In this document: positions 1-6,002 of the stretch, one piece after another
Layout: every line of letters begins with the position of its first letter
Numbering within the stretch: position 1 is the first letter of the stretch
Source of the DNA: Desulfobacteraceae bacterium
Lineage (GTDB): Bacteria; Desulfobacterota; Desulfobacteria; Desulfobacterales; Desulfobacteraceae
NCBI GenBank assembly: GCA_003354055.1
Contig: PIVQ01000335.1
Coordinates: 1 to 7,572, forward strand
Reading direction: 5' to 3'
DNA length: 7,572 bases
Translations under genes and position numbers: made by a program
Notes under the pieces: model-generated
Told to the model about the DNA's origin: nothing
What the model saw: the letters and a program-made list of their open reading frames with translations, nothing else
Database searches by the model: none

Positions 1-1059
1 CTCATGCTTCAGGTGCTGTCTGTTTTGTCAAAGGCCGGGAAAAAATGTCTTTATGTGTCAGGCGAGGAATCCATCCAGCAGCTTTCGATGCGTGGTCAAC
101 GCCTGGACTCATCAAACCCTTCCCTTTTTGTGGTGTCTGAGACAGACCTGGATTCTATTCTGGTCATGGCTGAAAAGGATCAATATGCTGCTGTGGTCAT
201 TGATTCCATCCAGACCGTGTTTCATCCGGAGGTTACCTCTACTCCAGGCAGCGTGACCCAGATTCGCGAAGCATCCATGCAGTTCATGCGGCTGGCTAAA
301 ACCAGCGGTATCCCCATTTTTCTTGTGGGGCATGTGACCAAGGTCGGTGCTATTGCAGGTCCCAGAATCATGGAGCATATGGTGGATACGGTACTCTACT
401 TTGAGGGGGACAAGAGCCATATTTTCAGAATTCTTCGGGCGGTAAAAAACAGGTTTGGCTCCACCAATGAGATCGGCGTATTTGAGATGAGGGAACAGGG
501 GCTGACCCAGGTACCCAACCCCTCTGCCGTGTTTTTATCGGAGCGTGCCTCTGTGGCACCGGGATCCGTGGTCACGGCCAGTATGGAAGGGACCCGGCCG
601 ATTCTTGTGGAAATCCAAGGCCTGGTCTCCAGTACAGGCTTAGGCACTCCGCGTCGAACGGTTCTGGGTCTGGACAATCACAGGGTGGCCCTGATTGTGG
701 CGGTAATGGAAAAACGACTGGGAATGAATCTGGCCGGACTTGATATATTCATGAATGTTACGGGCGGGGTGAAAATTGTGGAACCATCGGCAGATCTGGC
801 CATTGCAGCAGCCCTGGCCTCAAGCTTTCTGGACAAGCCGGTTCACAAGGAGACTACCCTGATCGGGGAGATCGGGTTAACCGGTGAAATCCGGGCGGTG
901 AGCCATGCCCAGGCCAGAATAAAAGAAGCGGCCAAGATGGGGTTTACAAGGTGTCTTGTGCCCACGAACGCCATGAAACAATTGTCAAAGGTGCAGGGTA
1001 TGACCATAGAAAGTATCAGTTTTTTAAAGGATGCCATGGAGGTATTGTTTGAAGGGTAA
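1..1059 (+). CDS. radA: DNA repair protein RadA (Sms), 3' part, N-terminus outside window
   Basis: RadA is a RecA-like ATPase that drives branch migration of recombination intermediates and helps process stalled forks in the cytoplasm. The frame is open from base 1. The first residues (LMLQVLSVLS) match the stretch directly after the Walker A lysine-serine in RadA, so the N-terminal four-cysteine zinc finger and the P-loop, roughly the first 100 residues, lie upstream. Visible are GEES just after the P-loop, a Walker B strand ending VVIDSIQ (about 193-213), the LVGHVTK segment, and the RadA-specific KNRFG motif at 445-459. The C-terminal third is the Lon-protease-like domain (GTRPILVEIQGLV, then TGGVKIVEPSADLAIA, then GEIGLTGEIRAV). 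In RadA this domain is a structural DNA-binding module, not a protease. There are 352 visible codons, the expected remainder of a protein of about 455 residues. The stop at 1057-1059 overlaps the start of rlmE. The missing ATP-binding lysine cannot be assessed here. Confidence 0.97.
   Translation, partial: LMLQVLSVLSKAGKKCLYVSGEESIQQLSMRGQRLDSSNPSLFVVSETDLDSILVMAEKDQYAAVVIDSIQTVFHPEVTSTPGSVTQIREASMQFMRLAKTSGIPIFLVGHVTKVGAIAGPRIMEHMVDTVLYFEGDKSHIFRILRAVKNRFGSTNEIGVFEMREQGLTQVPNPSAVFLSERASVAPGSVVTASMEGTRPILVEIQGLVSSTGLGTPRRTVLGLDNHRVALIVAVMEKRLGMNLAGLDIFMNVTGGVKIVEPSADLAIAAALASSFLDKPVHKETTLIGEIGLTGEIRAVSHAQARIKEAAKMGFTRCLVPTNAMKQLSKVQGMTIESISFLKDAMEVLFEG
1038..1042 (+). promoter_or_regulatory. 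Shine-Dalgarno (GGAGG) inside radA that sets the rlmE start
   Basis: GGAGG at 1038-1042 lies within the last codons of radA, six bases before an in-frame TTG at 1049-1051. The only upstream ATG in the rlmE frame (1031) lies in front of this ribosome binding site and has no comparable site of its own. It would add six residues (MPWRYC) unlike known RlmE N-termini. The site therefore favours TTG as the true start and implies translational coupling to radA. Confidence 0.6.
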
Positions 1060-1666
1060 GAAAAAGGGCGGTAAAGGTGCCAAAGGCGGGCAATGGGCGG
1101 ATCATTTGACCCAGAAGGCAAAATCTCAAGGGTATCCGGCCCGGTCCATATACAAACTGGAAGAAATCCAGAATAAGTTTAAGGTGATGAAAAAAGGGCA
1201 TACCGTTCTTGATCTGGGGTGTTCCCCCGGATCCTGGATGCTTTATGCCGCCAAACAGGTGGGGCCTTCCGGCCGGGTATTTGGTATTGATTTAAAGGCG
1301 GTGGAGATTAAACTGTCGGAAAATATTACTGCCATTGAGGACAATATCCTGAAATTGGAAAACCCGGATTATATTGATCAGGTAGACGGATTTCATACCG
1401 TTATGAGTGATATGGCACCTGCCACCACCGGCAGAAAGGATGTGGATGCACTGCGGTCATTTGAGCTGTGTCGCATGGCATTGGATGTGGCCTTGAAAAA
1501 TCTGCGGGCACAGGGTAACTTTATATGTAAAATTTTCCAGGGCAATGAATTCAAGGCATTTGAGAAAGAGGTGAAAATAGCTTTCAGGGAGTGCAAAATA
1601 TTTAAGCCGGAAAGTTGCAGAAAACAGAGTAAAGAAATATATATCATAGCAAAAGGTAAAAAATAA
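1049..1666 (+). CDS. rlmE: 23S rRNA (uridine-2'-O)-methyltransferase RlmE (FtsJ/RrmJ)
   Basis: RlmE transfers a methyl group from S-adenosylmethionine to the 2'-OH of a uridine in the A-loop of 23S rRNA (U2552 in E. coli), a late step in 50S subunit maturation. From the TTG start the protein has 205 residues, close to the 209 of E. coli. All four catalytic positions are present: K36 in SIYKLEE, D121 in MSDMAP, K161 in CKIFQG and E196 in KEIYIIA. These match the K-D-K-E tetrad of the family. The SAM-binding motif I is DLGCSPGSW (residues 55-63), and D81 in GIDL is the likely ribose-binding acidic residue. The first 14 residues are rich in Lys and Gly ([14 protein letters not shown]), a basic RNA-binding tail. 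The start overlaps the radA stop by 11 bases. I prefer TTG at 1049 over ATG at 1031 because of the GGAGG at 1038-1042; the ATG would give 211 residues. The stop is 13 bases before yebC. Confidence 0.95.
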   Translation: MKGKKKGGKGAKGGQWADHLTQKAKSQGYPARSIYKLEEIQNKFKVMKKGHTVLDLGCSPGSWMLYAAKQVGPSGRVFGIDLKAVEIKLSENITAIEDNILKLENPDYIDQVDGFHTVMSDMAPATTGRKDVDALRSFELCRMALDVALKNLRAQGNFICKIFQGNEFKAFEKEVKIAFRECKIFKPESCRKQSKEIYIIAKGKK

Positions 1667-1671
1667 GGAGG
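1665..1671 (+). promoter_or_regulatory. Shine-Dalgarno (AAGGAGG) of yebC, overlapping the rlmE stop
   Basis: AAGGAGG is a near-perfect ribosome binding site 8 bases before the yebC ATG. Its first two bases are the last two of the rlmE TAA stop (1664-1666), so a ribosome ending rlmE sits on the yebC initiation signal. Confidence 0.8.
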
Positions 1672-1679
1672 CGGGATCC

Positions 1680-2423
1680 ATGTCAGGACATAGTAAGTGG
1701 TCGACCATAAAGCATAAAAAAGGGGCGGCTGATAAAAAAAGAGGGAAAATCTTTACCAAGCTGATCAAAGAGATCACCGTGGCAGCCCGGATGGGTGGCG
1801 GCGATCCTGAAGCCAATCCCCGTTTGAGGCATGCGTTGAATGCGGCCAAGGCCCAGAATATGCCCAAGGACAACTTTGAGCGTGCCATTAAAAAAGGCAC
1901 AGGAGATCTTGAAGGTGTCAATTATGAAGAGATCCTGTACGAAGGATATGGCCCTGGCGGAGTTGCCGTTCTGGTGGAGTGTTTAACCGATAATAAAAAC
2001 CGGACCATAGCCGATGTCCGTTATATATTTAACAAAGCCGGCGGCAATGTGGGAACTGACGGATGTGTGGCCTGGATGTTTGATAAAAAGGGACTTATTT
2101 CCATCAGCAAAGATGATTCCGACGAAGATACCCTCATGGAAGTTGCCCTGGATGCAGGTGCCGAGGATATTAAGGATGAGGGTGATGTCTTTGAAATTAT
2201 CACTGAGCCCGAAGATTTTGATGCGGTAAAAGATGCCATTGACCAAGCGGAAATTGCCTGCCAGATGGCGGAAATTACCAAACTGCCGCAGAACCTGTCC
2301 GAGGTAACCCTCAAAGAAGCAGAGCAGGTGATTCGGTTTATGGATGCCCTGGATGACTGTGAGGATATTCAGAAATTTTATACCAATGCAGATATCCCGG
2401 ATGAGGCCTTTGAAGCCATGTAA
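1680..2423 (+). CDS. yebC: YebC/TACO1 family translation factor / regulatory protein
   Basis: This is a full-length member of the YebC/PmpR/TACO1 family (247 residues; the family is typically 240-250). The start [14 protein letters not shown] is the family's hallmark N-terminus. It is followed by a basic helical domain ([13 protein letters not shown]; the block around [16 protein letters not shown]; then [16 protein letters not shown]) and by the second domain with [11 protein letters not shown] and the glycine-rich [12 protein letters not shown] segment. The C-terminal half is strongly acidic. Members were first described as transcriptional regulators. Bacterial YebC and mitochondrial TACO1 are now linked to the ribosome, helping translation through difficult stretches such as polyproline. 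Nothing here identifies a DNA target. In many bacteria yebC sits beside ruvC-ruvA-ruvB; here it is the last gene of a radA-rlmE-yebC cluster, 13 bases after rlmE, and is followed by a terminator. Neighbour rlmE supports a ribosome-related role (inference). Confidence 0.96.
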   Translation: MSGHSKWSTIKHKKGAADKKRGKIFTKLIKEITVAARMGGGDPEANPRLRHALNAAKAQNMPKDNFERAIKKGTGDLEGVNYEEILYEGYGPGGVAVLVECLTDNKNRTIADVRYIFNKAGGNVGTDGCVAWMFDKKGLISISKDDSDEDTLMEVALDAGAEDIKDEGDVFEIITEPEDFDAVKDAIDQAEIACQMAEITKLPQNLSEVTLKEAEQVIRFMDALDDCEDIQKFYTNADIPDEAFEAM

Positions 2424-2451
2424 GCCGTATCCTTAAATAGTCTTGAACAAT

Positions 2452-2486
2452 AAAAAAAGGAGCTGAATTTTCAGCTCCTTTTTTTT
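2452..2486. terminator. Bidirectional intrinsic terminator between yebC and nadA
   Basis: The stem GGAGCTGA (2459-2466) pairs perfectly with TCAGCTCC (2471-2478) around the loop ATTT. It is flanked by seven A on the left (2452-2458) and eight T on the right (2479-2486). On the plus strand it ends the radA-rlmE-yebC transcript 28 bases after the yebC stop. On the minus strand the A-tract becomes a U-tract, ending the operon that finishes with nadA, whose stop is at 2506. The symmetry fits the convergent arrangement. Confidence 0.93.
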
Positions 2487-2505
2487 ATCTCTTTTCCGGG
2501 GTGTC

Positions 2506-3411
2506 TTATTTCATATCGACCATCTTCTGGACCGCGCCCAGGGCCTTTACCCTTATCTCCTCCGGCACCTTGATTTCACCGGACAGGGTTTTAAGACTGT
2601 TCAATATGTCTGAAAGGCTGATTTTTTTCATGTCCTGGCAGAGCATTTTTTGAGATGCTGCAAAGAACTCTTTGTCCGGGTGGGCCTTGGATATGGGGTG
2701 GAGCAGGCCGATTTCCGTACCCAGAATAAATTTGCGGGCAGAACTTTCCCCTGCAAAACGGATCATGCCGGAGGTGGACTGGATGCTGTCGGCAAGTTCA
2801 AGAATTTGGGGGGGGCATTCGGGGTGGGCCACAAACAGGGCATCCGGATGGGTCTCTTTGGCTGCCATGACATCATCAACTTCCAAAGTGTTGTGAAAGG
2901 GGCAGCAGCCGTCCCACAGGTGTACCGTTTTATCCGTATTGGCAGCGGCATATTTGGCCAGGTTTTTATCCGGGGTCATGAGCACTTCGTCTGCATCCAT
3001 GGCATTAACGATCTTGACCACATTGGCTGAGGTGCAGCAGATGTCCGATACCGCTTTAACGGCAGCAGAGGAGTTGACGTATGTGATGACCGGGATGTTG
3101 CCCAATTCTTTTTTTCTTGCCACAAGGGCCTCAGGAGTTACCATGTCCGCCATGGGGCAGCCCGCATCGGGATTGGGCAGGATAACGGTTTTGTCAGGAG
3201 AGAGGATGTAGGCTGTTTCTGCCATGAAATGGACGCCGCAGCAGATGATGATGTCAGCATCGGTGCCTGCTGCCTTTATGCTCATTTCCAGGGAATCACC
3301 GCAAAGGTCGGCAACCTCCTGGATATCTGCAGGCTGGTAGTTATGGGCCAGGATAATGGCGTTTTTTTCTTTGGCCAATTGTCTGATTTGTTCTTGCATG
3401 GAGTCTTTCAT
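2506..3411 (-). CDS. nadA: Quinolinate synthase NadA
   Basis: NadA condenses iminoaspartate with dihydroxyacetone phosphate to quinolinate, the [4Fe-4S]-dependent step of de novo NAD synthesis in the cytoplasm. At 301 residues it is the short type, like the Thermotoga enzyme (about 298) and unlike E. coli (347). Visible motifs: AHNYQ (H23, Y25), GDSLEMS (S40), GVHFMAET, YVNSSA (Y111, N113), TSAN (S128), HPE (H196, E198) and STSGM (T213). By spacing, the three cluster ligands are C85 (AGCPMAD), C170 (GCCPFH) and C258 (LCQDMKK). It also carries seven other cysteines, including three Cys-Cys pairs. ATG at 3411 is chosen because AAGGA lies 7-8 bases upstream; Met5 is a less likely alternative. 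It is the last gene of its operon, 10 bases after lolA, and ends at the shared terminator. The partner enzymes NadB or aspartate dehydrogenase, and NadC, are not in the window. Confidence 0.97.
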   Translation of the reverse strand: MKDSMQEQIRQLAKEKNAIILAHNYQPADIQEVADLCGDSLEMSIKAAGTDADIIICCGVHFMAETAYILSPDKTVILPNPDAGCPMADMVTPEALVARKKELGNIPVITYVNSSAAVKAVSDICCTSANVVKIVNAMDADEVLMTPDKNLAKYAAANTDKTVHLWDGCCPFHNTLEVDDVMAAKETHPDALFVAHPECPPQILELADSIQSTSGMIRFAGESSARKFILGTEIGLLHPISKAHPDKEFFAASQKMLCQDMKKISLSDILNSLKTLSGEIKVPEEIRVKALGAVQKMVDMK

Positions 3412-3418
3412 GGGGCTT

Positions 3419-3424
3419 TCCTTA
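3419..3424 (-). promoter_or_regulatory. Stop codon fused to Shine-Dalgarno at the lolA-nadA junction
   Basis: On the minus strand the junction reads TAAGGAAA followed by GCCCC and the nadA ATG. The TAA ends lolA (3424-3422), and its two A bases form the start of the AAGGA ribosome binding site of nadA. This layout favours termination-reinitiation coupling. Confidence 0.65.
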
Positions 3425-4135
3425 GTTCATTTCAATGATGCTTGCCCCGTCCGGAATGGTAAAGGTAAACATTCTCGGATCAGGATCGTTAAAGCGTATA
3501 TTGGTAAATATAAACCGGGTGGTATCGCCGTAGATATTTTCGGTGACCACCATCTGAATTTCATGGCTTGGCAGGTCAACGGTAATTCGTATTACGGCAA
3601 GATCCGGGCTCTCTTTTTTGGGGGTGAGGATCAATTGGGCAAAAGATGCGTCCGACTTGCCCATGTCAATGGTGAAGTCTGTCTTAATTCGGGTGATGTC
3701 CGATAAAAAGGCGCCGCCTGCACCGGTCTCAAAAAAAGGAGCGGCACTTCCCTGCATGACCTGGTTTTCATCGGGTCTGTATATCCATAGCGCCTTGCCG
3801 TCGGTTATGATTTCATGGTGGTCCGGGGCAAGATAGAGCCATCGCATCTTACCGGGGTGGCTGAACCAGGCCTGGCCGGTGGCGGTTTCCGTGATATCCA
3901 GAGCAGCAAGGCGGGCTGCCTGGTTAAAATCTGCCGAAAAACTCTTGTGGGCATATTTTTTTTCTACGCCCGTGAGAATTTTATTTTTTAGTTGGGATTC
4001 CACGCCCGTGAGAATTTTGTCTTTCAGTTGTGATTCTACGTCCGGATCGGACTTGGAAAATGCAGGGGTGTTAAATACAAGAGTCACAGCCAATAACAGC
4101 ATGAATCCAAGTATGGCTTTGGATAGAGTGCGCAT
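3422..4135 (-). CDS. lolA: Outer-membrane lipoprotein carrier protein LolA (periplasmic chaperone)
   Basis: LolA takes lipoproteins released by the inner-membrane LolCDE transporter and carries them across the periplasm to the outer membrane. The 237-residue precursor begins with a classical signal peptide: R2 and K6, a hydrophobic core over about residues 8-21, and probable cleavage after S27 in PAFS. The family fold is visible in SFSADFNQ (residues 65-72), the GQAWFSHPGKMRWLY strand (87-101), TDGKALWIYRPDENQV (111-126) and the C-terminal FNDPDPRMFTFTIPDGA (215-231). The mature N-terminus carries a duplicated 12-residue unit (residues 33-56, VESQLKDKILTG then VESQLKNKILTG) before VEKKY. Most LolA proteins enter the domain through a single such helix. 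The gene starts 10 bases after the acyl-CoA synthetase stop with AAGGA as ribosome binding site. Its presence implies an outer membrane. A lolB is not visible; many non-gamma/beta proteobacterial lineages lack it. A more specialised LolA-like carrier is possible but less likely. Confidence 0.93.
   Translation of the reverse strand: MRTLSKAILGFMLLLAVTLVFNTPAFSKSDPDVESQLKDKILTGVESQLKNKILTGVEKKYAHKSFSADFNQAARLAALDITETATGQAWFSHPGKMRWLYLAPDHHEIITDGKALWIYRPDENQVMQGSAAPFFETGAGGAFLSDITRIKTDFTIDMGKSDASFAQLILTPKKESPDLAVIRITVDLPSHEIQMVVTENIYGDTTRFIFTNIRFNDPDPRMFTFTIPDGASIIEMN
3968..4039 (-). repeat. Two tandem 36-bp units inside lolA
   Basis: The unit at 4004-4039 encodes residues 33-44 and the unit at 3968-4003 encodes residues 45-56. 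They match at 31 of 36 bases. Three of the five differences are synonymous (GTA/GTG, TCA/TCC, CTG/CTA) and two lie in one codon (GAC/AAT, Asp/Asn). The reading frame is kept. The mostly silent divergence suggests an older duplication maintained at the protein level, not a recent slippage event. Confidence 0.92.
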
Positions 4136-4142
4136 ATGTTTT

Positions 4143-4148
4143 TCCTTA
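4143..4148 (-). promoter_or_regulatory. Stop codon fused to Shine-Dalgarno at the acyl-CoA synthetase-lolA junction
   Basis: The minus strand reads TAAGGAAA followed by AACAT and the lolA ATG. The TAA (4148-4146) ends the synthetase and contributes to the AAGGA site of lolA. The spacing and the first eight bases are the same as at the lolA-nadA junction. Confidence 0.65.
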
Positions 4149-5735
4149 TTTCAGCAGTTTTTCCAGGTCTTTACGTTCGTCTTCGGCATAGATACGGCGC
4201 AATTTGGGTTTTTCAATTTTGCCGGTGGGGTTCCTGGGGACATCCCCGAAAAAGATTTTTTTCAACTGTTTGTACCTGGGCAGTTCCTGCTGGAAATTGA
4301 TGATATCCTGCTCGCACATCATTTTATTGGGCTTGATGCTGATGATTCCGGCAGGCAATTCCCCAAGTCTTTCGTCAGGCACACCGATCACTGCAATGTC
4401 TTTGATTTTTTCATGTGTCAGGAAAAAATTTTCAATCTCTACAGGAAAGATATTTTCTCCGCCGTAAATGATCATGTCCTTTTTCCGGTCCACCAGCCAG
4501 ATAAATCCGTCTTTGTCATACCGGGCAATGTCTCCGGTATGTAGCCAGCCGTCCTTAATGGCCTCTGCCGTGGCTTCTGGGTTTTTATAGTACTCTTTCA
4601 TCACCCCGGGACCTTTGACAACGAGTTCGCCGGTTTCACCACCCGGTAGATGGTTGCCCTGTTTGTCAACTATTTGGGCTTTCCATCCATGGCCGGGCTG
4701 GCCGATGGGGCCGATGCGGTCTGCATTTTCAACCCCGAGGTGGACACAGCCGGGGCCTGAGGATTCCGTAAGTCCGTAGTTGGTGTCATAGGCCTGGCCT
4801 GGAAAATAGCGTTGCCAGTTCTCAATGAGACTGGGGGGCACAGGCTGGGCACCGGCATGCATGAGCCGCCACTGGGTAAGATTGTGGTCTGCAAGGTTGA
4901 TTTGCCCGTTTTCAATGGCAATGAGAATATCATGAGCCCAGGGCACCAGAAGCCAGACAATGGTGCAGGCTTCCTTCGAAACCGCCTCAATGATCCACTC
5001 GGAGTTTACCCCGTTGAGCAATACACATTTACCACCGACCAGAAAAGATCCCATCCAGTGCATCTTGGCCCCGGTGTGGTACAGGGGGGGGATACATAGG
5101 AATACATCATCATGGGTCTGACCGTGGTGGGCATTTTCCGTATGACAGGCATGGACGAGAGCTTGATGGGTGAGACGTACAGCCTTGGGCGTGCCGGTGG
5201 TGCCGGAGGTAAAATATAGGGCTGCATCATCTTCCGGTGTCAGCGATACCTTAGGGCAGTTTTGTCCGTCAGCCTCACAGATAAATTCCCCGTAAGGACA
5301 GGCCCAGGACGGGCAGTCTGATTCAGGGCCTGTAAAGATCCAGAGCGCGACAGACTTAGAAAGATCTGCCTTAATAGCTTCAATCCGTTCTATAAATTCA
5401 GGCCCGAAAATAAAAGCCTTGGCCTCTGCCGTCTGTGTACACAGCTTGATCTTATCGGATTCAAATCTGAAATTCAGAGGTACAGCCCAGGCCCCGGTAT
5501 AGAGGATCCCGAAATAGATGGGCAGCCAGTCCATGGCATTGGTCATGAGCTGGACCACCTTGTCACCCTTTTTAATCCCGTTGTGGATCAGGGCATTGGC
5601 GGTTTTAACGGATTGGGAGTGAAAGTCCTGCCAGGTGATCTCGTGCCGTTGGCCTGTGGCCGGCATCCGTTCTACCAGTGCTATTTCTTCTGGGTATTTC
5701 CGGTAGTTTTGAGCAAGTATGTCCGTAATGATCAT
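4146..5735 (-). CDS. Acyl-CoA synthetase (AMP-forming), ANL superfamily, substrate unknown
   Basis: This is a 529-residue class I adenylate-forming enzyme. It activates a carboxylic acid with ATP to an acyl-adenylate and then transfers it to coenzyme A. The diagnostic motifs are in order: the P-loop YFTSGTTGTPKAV (residues 174-186), the HAGA segment (293-296), NYGLTESSG (319-327), HTGD (399-402), the hinge region DRKKDMIIYGGENIFP (416-431) with the adenylate-ribose aspartate at D402, and the catalytic lysine K506 in NPTGK. The N-terminus (DILAQNYRKYPEEIAL) and length fit medium- or long-chain fatty acyl-CoA ligases of the FadD-like type. Aromatic or other acids cannot be excluded, because the acyl pocket is not diagnostic by eye. 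There is no signal peptide, so it is probably cytoplasmic or membrane-associated. It is first in an operon with lolA and nadA. A weak AAGGG lies 11 bases before the ATG. Upstream is a palindrome-rich region that may control the operon. Confidence 0.9.
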   Translation of the reverse strand: MIITDILAQNYRKYPEEIALVERMPATGQRHEITWQDFHSQSVKTANALIHNGIKKGDKVVQLMTNAMDWLPIYFGILYTGAWAVPLNFRFESDKIKLCTQTAEAKAFIFGPEFIERIEAIKADLSKSVALWIFTGPESDCPSWACPYGEFICEADGQNCPKVSLTPEDDAALYFTSGTTGTPKAVRLTHQALVHACHTENAHHGQTHDDVFLCIPPLYHTGAKMHWMGSFLVGGKCVLLNGVNSEWIIEAVSKEACTIVWLLVPWAHDILIAIENGQINLADHNLTQWRLMHAGAQPVPPSLIENWQRYFPGQAYDTNYGLTESSGPGCVHLGVENADRIGPIGQPGHGWKAQIVDKQGNHLPGGETGELVVKGPGVMKEYYKNPEATAEAIKDGWLHTGDIARYDKDGFIWLVDRKKDMIIYGGENIFPVEIENFFLTHEKIKDIAVIGVPDERLGELPAGIISIKPNKMMCEQDIINFQQELPRYKQLKKIFFGDVPRNPTGKIEKPKLRRIYAEDERKDLEKLLK

Positions 5736-5754
5736 TTATATTCAGGCCCTTAAG

Positions 5755-5763
5755 CTTATAGCA
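5755..5763 (-). promoter_or_regulatory. Possible extended -10 element (TGCTATAAG) for the synthetase operon
   Basis: On the minus strand TG-N-TATAAG resembles an extended -10 sigma-70 element. No good -35 lies 16-18 bases upstream. A transcript starting about seven bases downstream would begin at or inside the AAGGG ribosome binding site, leaving a very short leader. Other TA-rich hexamers in the region score no better, so the promoter position is unresolved. Confidence 0.2.
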
Positions 5764-5900
5764 AATCGCAAAAAGTATGTTCCGAAACCATAGTATTTGT
5801 TTCTACCAATTAGGGTTAGAAATTCCGCATACTACAATCGATTTGCCTTTTGGTGATTGTCTTTTCTATGGATGTTTTTCGGAACATTTTTTGACAATCA
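5761..5900. repeat. Interlocking inverted repeats upstream of the acyl-CoA synthetase operon
   Basis: Several exact inverted repeats overlap. GCAAATCG (5761-5768) pairs with CGATTTGC (5839-5846), and the adjacent AGTATG (5774-5779) with CATACT (5828-5833) in the same register. TGTTCCGAAA (5778-5787) pairs with TTTCGGAACA (5877-5886), and the adjacent CCATAG (5788-5793) with CTATGG (5866-5871). TGATTGTC (5854-5861) pairs with GACAATCA (5893-5900), while its core GATTGT can also pair with ACAATC at 5834-5839. A small hairpin, TTTCTA with TAGAAA (5800-5805, 5817-5822), sits in the middle. The first two pairings cross each other, so a single RNA strand cannot form both without a pseudoknot. Operator DNA, a switching leader RNA or a decayed mobile element are all possible. 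No target-site duplication was seen. Confidence 0.6.
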
Positions 5901-5911
5901 CTATAAATAAT

Positions 5912-5949
5912 AAAAATCCTGCCGGGTCACTATAGACCACGGCAGGATT
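5912..5949 (-). terminator. Rho-independent terminator downstream of dnaK
   Basis: AATCCTGCCG (5915-5924 on the plus strand) pairs perfectly with CGGCAGGATT (5940-5949). The stem continues as GGTC with GACC (5925-5928, 5935-5938) past one unpaired A. Read on the minus strand, a T-rich run (TTTTTATTATTT) follows the stem, as expected for termination of dnaK transcription before the synthetase operon. Confidence 0.88.
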
Positions 5950-5962
5950 ATATTCAATATTA

Positions 5963-6002
5963 AATAAAGGTTAAGCCCGGGGGCTTAAAACGTACCTTTA
6001 TT
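5963..6002 (-). terminator. Second hairpin overlapping the dnaK stop codon, possible first terminator
   Basis: The outer arms AATAAAGGT (5963-5971) and ACCTTTATT (5994-6002) enclose an inner stem TAAGCC/GGCTTA (5972-5977, 5982-5987) with a short G-rich loop. The outer arm includes the dnaK TAA (5998-6000). On the minus strand only a mixed A/T run (TTTATTTAATATT) follows, so termination here would be weaker than at 5912-5949. An mRNA 3'-end stabiliser is equally plausible. Confidence 0.5.

Larger units (their letters stand above)
5736..5997. other. 262-nt AT-rich intergenic region between dnaK and the acyl-CoA synthetase
   Basis: No open frame with family resemblance or a ribosome binding site was found here. 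From right to left it holds two hairpins behind dnaK (5963-6002 and 5912-5949), a complex of overlapping inverted repeats (5761-5900), and the short leader of the synthetase. That leader has a palindromic TAAGCTTA at 5751-5758 and a weak AAGGG. The region should contain the promoter of the minus-strand operon, since a terminator separates that operon from dnaK. Confidence 0.7.

Noticed and set aside
3879..4544. A 221-codon plus-strand open frame crossing the synthetase-lolA junction
   Set aside because: It is antisense to two well-supported genes, has no recognisable domain, and its duplicated segment is simply the complement of the lolA repeat.
5761..5846. Possible miniature transposable element bounded by GCAAATCG/CGATTTGC
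   Set aside because: No target-site duplication flanks the arms, the similarity is discontinuous inside, and other inverted repeats cross the boundary.
5892..5897. TTGTCA on the minus strand as a -35 element for the synthetase operon
   Set aside because: The hexamers 16-18 bases downstream (around CATCCA) are poor -10 matches.
5891..5907. TTGACA followed by TATAAA on the plus strand, resembling a sigma-70 promoter
   Set aside because: Only five bases separate the two hexamers, and the next plus-strand sequence is the terminator and the antisense of dnaK. Not a functional spacing.
5736..5997. CIRCE (HrcA operator) near dnaK
   Set aside because: No TTAGCACTC-N9-GAGTGCTAA-like sequence is present, and this is the 3' side of dnaK; its promoter lies outside the window.
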